Assembly: GCA_964444975.1 (NCBI GenBank)
Contig: CAYUJD010000064.1
Span: forward strand, 1-22,547
From: VBAS01 sp964444975
Lineage (GTDB): Bacteria > Bacteroidota > Bacteroidia > Chitinophagales > Chitinophagaceae
Direction: 5' to 3'
DNA length: 22,547 bases
Positions 14,894 through 22,475 of this stretch are shown in pieces; the first letter of the stretch is position 1, and each line of letters starts with the position of its first letter. A program made the position numbers and the translations under genes. Under the pieces are notes generated by a model. That model had not been told where the DNA came from, made no database searches, and saw only the letters and a list, made by a program, of their open reading frames with translations.

Positions 14894-15880
14894 TCAAAGT
14901 AATTGTTTTACAGACTCCGCAATTTCACCGGTGGAAATCTGCCACATGCATTTAAAATGCCCTTTAGGGCATTGGCTGTATCCTATTTTGGAGCAGGGCC
15001 GGCAGTGCAGGCCGTTTATCTGGAAAATAGAATTTGGAATTTGAAAATTTCCATAATACGGGTACATGCCGAATTCGGGCACTGTATTTCCCCAAACCGA
15101 GATTATCGGTTTTTTGAAAGCCGCTGCGATGTGCATGAGCCCGGTATCATGCGTGATAATGAGTTTTGCTTTTCGCACCAGGTCGGCGCTTTCATTGATG
15201 CTGAATTTGCCACAGGCATTGTAAATTTTTACCGGGTCAGCTGAAGCAATTTCATTTCCGGCTGCAGCATCTTCTTTTCCTCCTAATATAACCAGGGGGT
15301 GATTGATTTTACTGCACAACTTTTTTAATTTTTCAACGGGTAACTTTTTGGTAAAATGTGCAGCGCCTATCGCTATGCCGATAAACCCGGCATGATGCGA
15401 TGCGGGAATGTCTTTTTGCTTCACTTCATCCTTTGCAGGAATAAAATAATCGAGTCCCTCGCCGTCGTTCTTTACACCAAAGGGCTCCACCGTTTTCATG
15501 TAACGGTCCACAATGTGCAGATCGGACAGCAGGTTCCATTTCAGGTTGGTATAAATCCATTTTTTGATATTCAGCTTGTCAAACGCATATGATTTTATTT
15601 TCAAGGCCTGTTTCAGGCGCAGTGTACGCAGGTTGTGGTGCAGGTCAATGATGTAATCGTATTTTTCGTTCTTAATTTCTTTTACCAGGCTTTGCCCGCC
15701 AGGGGCCAGCACATGTACTTTGTCAACATAAGGATTGTTTTCAACGATAGGTGCAAAAGATTGCTTGGTGAGAAAATGCACTTCCGCTTCTGCTGCTTGT
15801 TTTTTCAAACAGCGAATAACAGGCGTGGTGAGAACGATATCGCCAATGGAAGAAAATCGTATGATGAGAAATTTGGGCAA
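14894..15880 (-). CDS. Glycosyltransferase family 9 (LPS heptosyltransferase-like)
   Basis: A 328-residue GT-B enzyme of the heptosyltransferase family, expected to add heptose from an ADP-sugar to the LPS core at the inner face of the inner membrane. The N-terminal motif is RFSSIGDIVLTTPVIR (8-23). The donor-side motif is IITHDTGLMHIAAAF (241-255), then KKPIISVWGNTVPEFGM. The C-terminus has a four-cysteine pattern (C283, C286, C294, C301 in CRPCSKIG..CPKGHFKCM) common to Bacteroidota relatives. It could use heptose activated through the rfaD product. Residues 268-278 (NFQIPNSIFQI) are encoded by a tract resembling intergenic AAATTCC words. Stand-alone gene; exact acceptor unknown. Confidence 0.85.
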   Translation of the reverse strand: MPKFLIIRFSSIGDIVLTTPVIRCLKKQAAEAEVHFLTKQSFAPIVENNPYVDKVHVLAPGGQSLVKEIKNEKYDYIIDLHHNLRTLRLKQALKIKSYAFDKLNIKKWIYTNLKWNLLSDLHIVDRYMKTVEPFGVKNDGEGLDYFIPAKDEVKQKDIPASHHAGFIGIAIGAAHFTKKLPVEKLKKLCSKINHPLVILGGKEDAAAGNEIASADPVKIYNACGKFSINESADLVRKAKLIITHDTGLMHIAAAFKKPIISVWGNTVPEFGMYPYYGNFQIPNSIFQINGLHCRPCSKIGYSQCPKGHFKCMWQISTGEIAESVKQLL

Positions 15881-15957
15881 GGTTGACTTTGAGATGTTGG
15901 TCCCGATAATTACCGGGAGCGGATTTTAAATTTCTGATTTTATTTGCAGCCGGGGGG

Positions 15958-15969
15958 CCGAAATTTCGG
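15958..15969. repeat. 12-base perfect palindrome after the MFS gene
   Basis: CCGAAATTTCGG is self-complementary with no loop and lies 15 bases beyond the MFS stop. It could be part of the end of the transporter operon or a binding site. There is no T-tract next to it on the minus strand. Confidence 0.3.
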
Positions 15970-15984
15970 GTTGATTTTTGGCAT

Positions 15985-17226
15985 TCAGGGAATCATTCCC
16001 CCTGCTTCTACATAGTTCAGGTCTTTATTGAATGTTTCCTTTGTGTAAATAGCAGCAATGATGGTAATCACCATCAGGATGATGGCTGCCAGCCAGCCCC
16101 CGGTAACATAATCCGTAATACTTCGCAATCCTTTGAATAAAGGAAGAATCAAAACCGTAAGCATGCCCCGCACCATATTGGGAATGGTAGTGGCTGCCGT
16201 TGCCCGCAGGTTGGTGCCGAATTGTTCTGCTCCCATGGTAACAAATATGGCCCAGAAGCCAGTGCCAAAACCCAAACCGGCACATATCCAGTACATGCGG
16301 TCGGCGCTGCCGTTCCACTGCGTGGTAAAAAACAACAGCATGAAAACAGCTGTAATGAAATAAAAAAGATATAACGCTTTTTTGCGGCTGCGAAACCATT
16401 GGCTGACGAAACCGATAAGAATATCGCCGGCCGAAATAGCAGCATAAGCATACATGATGGCTTTGCCCGAATCAATTTTTTCCCGGATGCCAAATTGCTC
16501 GCCAAACTCTTTGGAGAAAGTAACCAATACGCCAATTACAAACCAGGTGGGCAAACCAATAAGGATGCTCAGTAAATATCGGCTGAACCGGTCGCGGTTG
16601 TTGAACAGCATGAAAAAATTTCCACGCTGTACTTCCAATTTTTTAACGGCATGAAACATGCCCGACTCGAACACGGACACACGCAGCAGCAACAGCAGCA
16701 TGCCCAGGCCGCCACCGATAAAATAACAAGTGCGCCAGTCGAAATTTTCTTTCATGATAAAAGCAACCACGGCGCCGGTAAGGCCAATGCCTGCCACAAA
16801 TGAAGTGGCAATTCCCCTTTTTTCTTTTGGAATCAATTCTGAAACCAGCGTGATGCCGGCACCAAGTTCTCCTGCAAGACCCAACCCTGCAATGAACCGA
16901 ATCAACTTAAACTGGTCAGTATTCTGCACAAAGCCATTGGCAATATTGGCCAGCGAATAGAGAATGATAGAGCCAAACAGAACACTCAGCCTTCCCTTTT
17001 TATCACCCATCACACCCCAGATAATGCCGCCCAGCAGCAGCCCTGCCATTTGCCACATGATGATGCCTTCGCCTTCCGTAAGAATCTCGGTATCGTTTAA
17101 GCCCAGCGCTTTGAGACTGGGTACCCGGGTAATGCTGAAGAGGAGTAAATCGTAAATGTCAACAAAATAACCTAAAGCGGCAACGATAACGGGAAAAGAT
17201 AAAACGCCGTATTGTTTTCTTTCCAT
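15985..17226 (-). CDS. MFS transporter, metabolite:H+ symporter type
   Basis: A 413-residue major facilitator protein with twelve predicted spans. It has the first-span motif GYFVDIYDLLLFS, the loop 2-3 motif GVMGDKKGRLSVLF (71-84), and the span-4/5 region LIRFIAGLGLAGELGAGITLVSE with KEKRGIATSF. This combination is that of the sugar/organic-acid symporters related to ShiA, KgtP and sialate carriers. The substrate is not determinable. It is the last gene of a run with DedA (two bases between them) and the DAACS symporter. Its C-terminal tail is short. Confidence 0.85.
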   Translation of the reverse strand: MERKQYGVLSFPVIVAALGYFVDIYDLLLFSITRVPSLKALGLNDTEILTEGEGIIMWQMAGLLLGGIIWGVMGDKKGRLSVLFGSIILYSLANIANGFVQNTDQFKLIRFIAGLGLAGELGAGITLVSELIPKEKRGIATSFVAGIGLTGAVVAFIMKENFDWRTCYFIGGGLGMLLLLLRVSVFESGMFHAVKKLEVQRGNFFMLFNNRDRFSRYLLSILIGLPTWFVIGVLVTFSKEFGEQFGIREKIDSGKAIMYAYAAISAGDILIGFVSQWFRSRKKALYLFYFITAVFMLLFFTTQWNGSADRMYWICAGLGFGTGFWAIFVTMGAEQFGTNLRATAATTIPNMVRGMLTVLILPLFKGLRSITDYVTGGWLAAIILMVITIIAAIYTKETFNKDLNYVEAGGMIP

Positions 17227-17228
17227 GG

Positions 17229-17954
17229 TTAAGAATTAGAAATTTCCGTTTCCTCATCCGGGTGCGACTTTCTGAAAAATAATTTATACAAAACAGGTAA
17301 AGTAGTGACCAAAATGATGACAATAGTGATCGGCTCGATATACTCCTGCAGGCTGAAGCCGAATTTTCGCTGCACCCAGCTGTTCAGGTAATACCCTCCC
17401 AGCATCATGGACGATACCCAGGTAACACTGCCGACTATATTGTAAAAAACGAAATGCGCATAGTTCATTCTTACAATACCCGCAACTATAGGAGCAAACG
17501 TACGGATGATGGGAAGAAATTTGGCAAGAAAAATGGTACCCTTGCCGTATTTGTCATAAAAATTTTTTGCCCGGATAAGATGCTTTTTCCTGAAGAGCCA
17601 GGTTTCTTTTCTTTCATACAGCAGCGGCCCGGCTTTTTTGCCAAACCAGTAACCTGCTACATTACCCAAAACAGAGGCTATCATTACCAGCAAGATAATA
17701 ATCATCCATTGATAAACCGGCACTGATTCTTGTTCTGCAAGGTTGTGATTAAACAACTCGCTGGCCAGCTTATTCATATACACACCTGCCGCAAAGAGTA
17801 AGGAATCTCCCGGAAAGAAAAAGCCGACAAAGAGACCTGTTTCGGCAAACACCACCAGTAAAAGGATATAAAACCCGCCATAGTTAATTATCCAGTTGAT
17901 AAACCTGTCAATAAAACCTCCCTGCAGTAAAAAAATATCCAGCACCGTGTTCAT
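17229..17954 (-). CDS. DedA family membrane protein
   Basis: A 241-residue protein of the DedA/VTT superfamily, inner-membrane proteins implicated in lipid-carrier flipping and in proton-motive-force homeostasis. Visible signatures are ETGLFVGFFFPGDSLLFAAG (38-57, with acidic residues in a re-entrant region), GNVAGYWFGKKAGP (98-110) and FLPIIRTFAPIVAGIVRMN (147-164, with the conserved R..F.P..AG pattern). About five hydrophobic segments follow the family layout. It sits between two transporters on one strand, 27 bases after the symporter and 2 bases before the MFS gene, so translation coupling is likely. Confidence 0.9.
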   Translation of the reverse strand: MNTVLDIFLLQGGFIDRFINWIINYGGFYILLLVVFAETGLFVGFFFPGDSLLFAAGVYMNKLASELFNHNLAEQESVPVYQWMIIILLVMIASVLGNVAGYWFGKKAGPLLYERKETWLFRKKHLIRAKNFYDKYGKGTIFLAKFLPIIRTFAPIVAGIVRMNYAHFVFYNIVGSVTWVSSMMLGGYYLNSWVQRKFGFSLQEYIEPITIVIILVTTLPVLYKLFFRKSHPDEETEISNS

Positions 17955-17981
17955 AAAACAATTTCGGTTGTTAAAAGATTA

Positions 17982-19382
17982 TTATTCCCTGATAGCGCCA
18001 GCCGTTTTTTCACTAAAGGCATGTGCTTTTTGGTCATCAAATTCACCCTCCCAGCGGGCAATCACGCAGCTGGCCAGCGTATTGCCAATCACATTTACCG
18101 AAGTGCGGGCCATGTCCATCAGCTCATCTATTCCGAAAATTGCGGCAATTGGCCACAGGGGCAAATTAAATTGATCAGCAGTGGCAATTAATATTACCAG
18201 GGATGCTCTCGGTACGGCTGCCACACCTTTGCTTGTCAGCATCAGTATCAGGCACATGGTTATTTGTGCGCCGATACTCAAATGCATATCTGCTGCCTGC
18301 GCTACAAATACCGAGGCCAGCGAAAGATACAAAGTAGTGCCGTCGAGATTAAATGTGTAGCCGGTAGGAATGACAAAGGATACTATTTTGCGGGGTACTC
18401 CGAAGCTTTCCATATTTTCCAGGGCCTTGGGCAGCGCAGAATCGGAACTGGTAGTGGCAAAGGCAATGGAAACCGGCTCCCGGATGGCATGAATGAATTT
18501 TTTTATCGGCAACTTGATGATTAAAGCAACAGGAAGCAGTACGGCAAACAAAAAAATAATTAAGGCAACATATAATGTAAGCACCAGCTTGAATAAGTTT
18601 TCAAGTATGCCTATACCCAGGTGACCAACCGTAACTGCCATAGCTGCTCCGATGCCAACAGGAGCGAAATACATTATGATATTGGTAAACTTGAACATGG
18701 CCTCTGAAAGACTTTCGCAGGCACGCAGCATGGGTCTTTTTCTTTCTTCTTTCAGCATGGCAAGGCCAATGGCAAACAAAACAGAAAAAACTACAATCTG
18801 AAGTACTTTACCATCATAAATAGCTTTGATGAAATTAGTCGGAAAAACATCAATGATATGCTCGTCCCAGGTCAGGGCTTTTGTTTCGGGCAGCTTTTCA
18901 AGTATCTCAGGCTTCAAGATCCCCGTTCCGGCCTGTGAAATGTTGATGGCAAGCAACCCGATGAAAAGAGCTATTGTAGTTACTATTTCAAAATACAGAA
19001 GCGATTTCCAGCCGAGACGTCCCACCTGTTTTAAATTGGAATGGCCGGCAATACCTACAACGAGGGTGGAGAACAGCAGGGGAGCAACAATGGTTTTTAC
19101 AAGATTGAGAAATATCTGCCGCAAAAAGGCAAGGTGTTGTGAAAACTCCCTGTATTCATACCCTATCTGTACACCGGCCACCATCGAAACCATGATCCAT
19201 GCGGTAAGTGATTTTTTAAACCAGGCATACAGGCAAAGACTGGCGATAAATGCCCACCGGCCAACTGATAATACCGGTTCGGGAATATCGCCGAATTTAT
19301 ACCAGTCAAAAACATGAAGCAGTGTTATAATTGTAAATACAAGCAGTGCTATGCGTCCGGCTTTATGTGTATTCATAATCAC
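17982..19382 (-). CDS. Dicarboxylate/amino acid:cation symporter (DAACS family)
   Basis: A 466-residue secondary transporter of the GltP/DctA family. HP1 carries TTSSDSALPKA, TM7 carries NLDGTTLY (NMDGT variant), and HP2 carries SKGVAAVPRASLVI. TM8 reads GIDELMDMARTSVNVIGN (417-434). By the GltPh alignment, Asp423 equals D394 (amino-group binding) and Arg426 equals R397 (side-chain carboxylate), which favours glutamate/aspartate over plain dicarboxylates. Asn434 replaces the Na+-site D405. The N-terminus is longer than in short bacterial members. It is the first gene of a three-gene run with DedA and MFS, and a TAnnTTTG box lies 29 bases upstream. Confidence 0.9.
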   Translation of the reverse strand: MIMNTHKAGRIALLVFTIITLLHVFDWYKFGDIPEPVLSVGRWAFIASLCLYAWFKKSLTAWIMVSMVAGVQIGYEYREFSQHLAFLRQIFLNLVKTIVAPLLFSTLVVGIAGHSNLKQVGRLGWKSLLYFEIVTTIALFIGLLAINISQAGTGILKPEILEKLPETKALTWDEHIIDVFPTNFIKAIYDGKVLQIVVFSVLFAIGLAMLKEERKRPMLRACESLSEAMFKFTNIIMYFAPVGIGAAMAVTVGHLGIGILENLFKLVLTLYVALIIFLFAVLLPVALIIKLPIKKFIHAIREPVSIAFATTSSDSALPKALENMESFGVPRKIVSFVIPTGYTFNLDGTTLYLSLASVFVAQAADMHLSIGAQITMCLILMLTSKGVAAVPRASLVILIATADQFNLPLWPIAAIFGIDELMDMARTSVNVIGNTLASCVIARWEGEFDDQKAHAFSEKTAGAIRE

Positions 19383-19410
19383 TGTTTAGATTCATGCCCC
19401 TGTAAATTTT

Positions 19411-19418
19411 CAAAACTA
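19411..19418 (-). promoter_or_regulatory. Bacteroidota -7 box upstream of the DAACS operon
   Basis: Minus-strand TAGTTTTG is an exact TAnnTTTG match and the same octamer as the purL box. It would give a leader of about 25 bases for the DAACS-DedA-MFS run. The -33 box is not evident. Confidence 0.5.
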
Positions 19419-19574
19419 AAGGTTTGTTGTGATATAAAAGAAAAATCAGCTTGAAACTGTTTCCTGCCAAACCCGTTAAAAAAACTTTTATTCCACATTT
19501 GGCAGAAATCACTATTTTACCGGCCGGTTTGATTGGGGAATTACATTTTTTTTTACAACATAATCAACGACTGT

Positions 19575-21098
19575 ATGAGTTTATTCCGAAAAAAATCCCT
19601 GGATCTCTTACTGACCCAGGCAGCCGATTCTGAAAAAGGATTGAAACGTACACTTTCTGCCTGGAGCCTGGTTGCTTTGGGAATTGGCGCCATTATCGGC
19701 GCCGGTTTGTTTGTACGCACAGCTGCGGCTGCGGGCGGTCATGCCGGGCCGGCTGTCACACTTTCATTTATTATTGCTGCTATCGGTTGTGCATTTGCCG
19801 GGTTGTGTTATGCCGAGTTTGCATCCATGATTCCGATTGCAGGTAGTGCTTATACTTATGCCTACACCACCATGGGTGAACTGATAGCCTGGATTATTGG
19901 CTGGGCGCTGGTACTTGAGTATGCACTGGGCGCCGCCACCGTTTCTATTGCATGGAGTGAATATTTTAACCGGCTGCTGGGAGGGGCCATACCATATGAA
20001 TGGACCCATTCGCCTTTTCAGTCGGCCATTGATGCCACCACCGGTCAACTGCATCACGGCATCCTGAATGCACCGGCACTGTTCATTGTTTTGGTATTGA
20101 CCCTGCTGCTGATAAGAGGCACGCAACAATCAGCATGGGTAAATGCAGTGATTGTTTTCATCAAAGTATCCATCGTACTCATCTTTATTGCTATTGGATG
20201 GAGTTTTATAAATAAGGACAATCATATTCCTTATTTTATACCGGCAGACGCCCCACCTGCCAAACTTCCCGATGGTAGTGAATGGGATTATTCACCCACG
20301 TTCAATCACGGATTGGCCGGTGTATTGCGGGGCGCTGCTATCGTATTTTTTGCTTTCATTGGATTCGATGCCGTATCCACTGCTGCACAGGAAGCAAAAA
20401 ATCCAAAGCGGGATATGCCTATCGGAATTCTGGGTTCTCTTGTTATCTGCACCATACTTTATATCCTGTTTTCTTATGTACTGACCGGTGTGGCGCCCTA
20501 CACTGAATTTATGCTTGCCGGCCGCGAAGCTTCTGTTGCCTATGCTATCGAACATCATATGCCCGGCTACGAATGGCTGGCAACCGCAGTTACAGTAGCG
20601 ATACTTGCTGGATTTTCTTCGGTAATCCTGGTGATGCTGTTAGGGCAAAGCCGAGTGTTTTATTCCATGTCGCATGACGGCCTCCTGCCGGGAACATTTT
20701 CAAAACTGCATTCAAAATTCAGAACGCCTTTCAAATCAAACTGGATTTTGTTTTTGTTTGTGGGCGGTTTGGCCACTCTTTTGCCCGGTGATATTACCGG
20801 CGACCTCACCAGCATTGGAACACTATTCGCCTTTGTGCTCGTTTGCCTGGGCGTGTGGATAATGAGAGTAAAACAGCCTAATGTTACCCGGCCGTTTAAA
20901 GTTCCGCTGGTGCCGGTTGTTTCTACTTTGGGCATTGCCGTTTGCGGAGCCATGATTATTTCATTGGATAAAACAACCCAGCTGACAGCACTCGGATGGA
21001 TGGCAATCGGTTTAATTATATATTTCGCCTACAGTAAAAGCCACAGCAAGCACAAGGCGCCGGGTGAAATTTTGCCCAAGTCTTCAGATTTCAATTAA
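19575..21098 (+). CDS. APC-family amino-acid permease (cationic amino acid transporter type)
   Basis: A 507-residue permease with twelve or more spans. It has the TM1 motif LVALGIGAIIGAGLFVRTAAAAGGHAG with a short basic start (MSLFRKKSL), and then a TM2-3 stretch with GLCYAEFASMIPIAGSAYTYAY and ELIAWIIGWALVLEYALGAATV. The TM6 region FFAFIGFDAVSTAAQEAKNPKRDMPIGI is the strongest family signature. These match the CAT/YfnA branch of the APC superfamily, which carries basic or other amino acids or polyamines. The ATG at 19575 is preferred; a TTG fourteen codons earlier adds a segment without homology. Transcribed divergently from the DAACS operon, with a 192-base shared spacer, and followed by a strong terminator. 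Confidence 0.9.
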   Translation: MSLFRKKSLDLLLTQAADSEKGLKRTLSAWSLVALGIGAIIGAGLFVRTAAAAGGHAGPAVTLSFIIAAIGCAFAGLCYAEFASMIPIAGSAYTYAYTTMGELIAWIIGWALVLEYALGAATVSIAWSEYFNRLLGGAIPYEWTHSPFQSAIDATTGQLHHGILNAPALFIVLVLTLLLIRGTQQSAWVNAVIVFIKVSIVLIFIAIGWSFINKDNHIPYFIPADAPPAKLPDGSEWDYSPTFNHGLAGVLRGAAIVFFAFIGFDAVSTAAQEAKNPKRDMPIGILGSLVICTILYILFSYVLTGVAPYTEFMLAGREASVAYAIEHHMPGYEWLATAVTVAILAGFSSVILVMLLGQSRVFYSMSHDGLLPGTFSKLHSKFRTPFKSNWILFLFVGGLATLLPGDITGDLTSIGTLFAFVLVCLGVWIMRVKQPNVTRPFKVPLVPVVSTLGIAVCGAMIISLDKTTQLTALGWMAIGLIIYFAYSKSHSKHKAPGEILPKSSDFN

Positions 21099-21116
21099 GC
21101 TTTGCAATAACTGAGC

Positions 21117-21149
21117 AAACCCGTTTTGAAAGCATCAAAACGGGTTTTT
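21117..21149 (+). terminator. Rho-independent terminator of the APC permease gene
   Basis: AAACCCGTTTTGA (21117-21129) and TCAAAACGGGTTT (21135-21147) form a perfect 13-base stem with loop AAGCA, ending in a five-T run (21145-21149). It begins 18 bases after the stop codon and is nearly symmetric. Confidence 0.9.
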
Positions 21150-21167
21150 CTATTTAGGCTATTGCCT

Positions 21168-21175
21168 TACTTTTG
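21168..21175 (+). promoter_or_regulatory. Bacteroidota -7 box for yebC
   Basis: TACTTTTG matches TAnnTTTG exactly. At the 19-base spacing upstream the sequence is TTTT (21145-21148), one base from TTTG and shared with the terminator T-run. The predicted leader to the yebC ATG is about 90 bases. Confidence 0.5.
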
Positions 21176-21187
21176 CAGCCCGAAGCG

Positions 21188-21268
21188 ATTTCAGATTGCA
21201 GCTTGACGATTTTAGAATTAATTCTTGCCTCAAATCTGCAATCCAAAATTTAAAATCTGCATTAATAA
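21188..21268. repeat. Repeat-rich yebC leader
   Basis: GATTGCAG (21194-21201) and CTGCAATC (21236-21243) are exact inverted copies, and AAATCTGCA is repeated (21232-21240 and near 21254). The tract lies between the promoter box and the yebC start. It is open in the yebC frame but its translation is repeat-like, so I treat it as untranslated. Confidence 0.5.
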
Positions 21269-21270
21269 TC

Positions 21271-21993
21271 ATGGGCCGAATATTTGAAGTTCGCAAAGCC
21301 ACTATGTTTGCCCGCTGGGACCGCATGGCCAAGCAGTTTTCCCGCATCGGGAAAGAAATTGCCATTGCCGTAAAAGCCGGGGGCCCCGACCCCGCAGCCA
21401 ACCCTGCCCTGCGCCGCTGCATTCAGAATGCAAAAAGTGTAAACATGCCTAAAGACCGGGTGGAAGCAGCCATCAAAAGAGCATTGGGCAAAGAAATGCA
21501 GCAATATGAAGAAATCCTGTACGAAGGTTATGGTCCGCATGGAGTAGCTATCCTGGTGGAAACAGCAACCGACAATCATGTAAGAACGGTAGCGAATATT
21601 AAAAGTCATTTCAATAAAGGGGGCGGTGCCTTGGGTAACAGCGGGTCGGTTTCTTTCCAGTTTAAAAAAATGGGTGTGTTTAAGTTAAATCCTGCGGGTT
21701 TGAATGCAGAGGACCTGGAATTAGAATTGATTGATTACGGCCTGGAAGAATTGGGTGAAGGTGCAGGAGAGAACGGTGAAAATATATTAGTGGCCCGCTG
21801 CGGCTTCACCGATTTTGGTAATATGCAAAAAGCACTGGAAGAAAAAGGCATCACCCCCATCAGCGCCGAGTTGGAATGGATACCATCGACCACTGTTCCA
21901 ATAAATGATTCCCAGGCTGAAGATGTAAGTAAGCTGATTGAAAAGCTGGAGCAGGACGAGGATGTACAAAAGGTTTTTCACAATATGGGATGA
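21271..21993 (+). CDS. yebC: YebC/PmpR family protein
   Basis: A 240-residue member of the YebC/TACO1 family. It is annotated as a DNA-binding transcription regulator in some species, and some relatives have been linked to translation through proline-rich stretches; which applies here is unknown. The N-terminal helical domain reads MGRIFEVRKATMFARWDRMAK, then IGKEIAIAVKAGGPDPAANP, RCIQNAKSVNMPKDRVEAAIKRALGK and YEEILYEGYGPHGVAILVE. The domain 2/3 region has NKGGGALGNSGSVSFQFKK and ends EDVQKVFHNMG. The ATG at 21271 matches the family start; the frame stays open 75 bases further upstream through repeats. Its 3' end is followed by a hairpin and a diverged second copy of the tail. Confidence 0.92.
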   Translation: MGRIFEVRKATMFARWDRMAKQFSRIGKEIAIAVKAGGPDPAANPALRRCIQNAKSVNMPKDRVEAAIKRALGKEMQQYEEILYEGYGPHGVAILVETATDNHVRTVANIKSHFNKGGGALGNSGSVSFQFKKMGVFKLNPAGLNAEDLELELIDYGLEELGEGAGENGENILVARCGFTDFGNMQKALEEKGITPISAELEWIPSTTVPINDSQAEDVSKLIEKLEQDEDVQKVFHNMG

Positions 21994-21996
21994 AAA

Positions 21997-22032
21997 CCCG
22001 CCTGTGCCCCTAATGTTCGGGGCTTCGGCGGG
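21997..22032. repeat. 36-base two-tier hairpin repeat, copy B
   Basis: Outer stem CCCGCC/GGCGGG and inner stem GCCCC/GGGGC, fully paired, with loop TAATGTTC and small internal bulges TGT and TTC. It matches copy A (596-631) at 30 of 36 positions with identical length. Two differences improve pairing here: a G-C in place of A-A, and a G-C in place of a G-T wobble. It begins three bases after the yebC stop. Confidence 0.7.
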
Positions 22033-22034
22033 CA

Positions 22035-22067
22035 GGTGTACCGAAAGTGTATCATAATATAGGATAA
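22035..22067 (+). pseudogene. Diverged duplicate of the yebC 3' end
   Basis: Read in its own frame it encodes GVPKVYHNIG and a TAA stop. The true yebC end at 21961-21993 encodes DVQKVFHNMG and TGA. Nucleotide identity is 24 of 33 without gaps. Three codons differ synonymously, and Phe/Tyr and Met/Ile are conservative, which is what related coding sequence would show. It is out of frame with yebC and lies just beyond hairpin copy B. It appears to be a leftover gene end. Confidence 0.6.
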
Positions 22068-22076
22068 CTTTTTATA

Positions 22077-22475
22077 GTGGATGATAAACCGGTAATTCTA
22101 TTTGATGGCATTTGCAATCTCTGCACCGGCAGCGTACAGTTCATTTTAAAAAGAGATAAGGAGAAAAAATTTTTATTTGCTTCGCTTCAATCGAAATACG
22201 GGCAAGACCTGTTGAAGCGGTTTAATCTTCCTGCCAACACATTTAATTCATTCATTCTATACCAGGATGGAAAAATTTATACCCGTTCAACTGCGGCACT
22301 GAAAACGTTTCAGCAATTGAAAGGATGGAAATGGGTAAAGATTTTCTGGGCCGTTCCGAAATTCATTCGGGATGCTGTTTACAATTTTATTGCAAAGAAC
22401 CGGTATAAATGGTTTGGCAAAAAAGAAGAGTGCTGGCTGCCAACGCCGGAGTTGAAGGCGAGATTTTTGGAATAA
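22077..22475 (+). CDS. DCC-family thiol-disulfide oxidoreductase (DUF393)
   Basis: A 132-residue protein of the YuxK-like DCC family, predicted thioredoxin-fold oxidoreductases. The defining motif Asp10-x2-Cys13-x2-Cys16 is in VILFDGICNLCTGSVQF, followed by FASLQSKYGQDLLKRF and the tail RDAVYNFIAKNRYKWFGK..CWLPTPE. It has no signal peptide and is probably cytoplasmic. The chosen start is GTG at 22077; the ATG at 22081 is in another frame, and no in-frame ATG lies close. It is 83 bases after yebC, across the hairpin and duplicate tail. The remaining 72 bases of the window show no gene. Confidence 0.88.
   Translation: MDDKPVILFDGICNLCTGSVQFILKRDKEKKFLFASLQSKYGQDLLKRFNLPANTFNSFILYQDGKIYTRSTAALKTFQQLKGWKWVKIFWAVPKFIRDAVYNFIAKNRYKWFGKKEECWLPTPELKARFLE

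Noticed and set aside
19533..19574. TTG start for the APC permease
   Set aside because: The added residues lack similarity to the family; the ATG at 19575 gives the typical short basic N-terminus.
21196..21270. N-terminal extension of yebC
   Set aside because: It encodes repeat-derived sequence (QNLKSA and similar); family proteins start at MGRIFE or equivalent.
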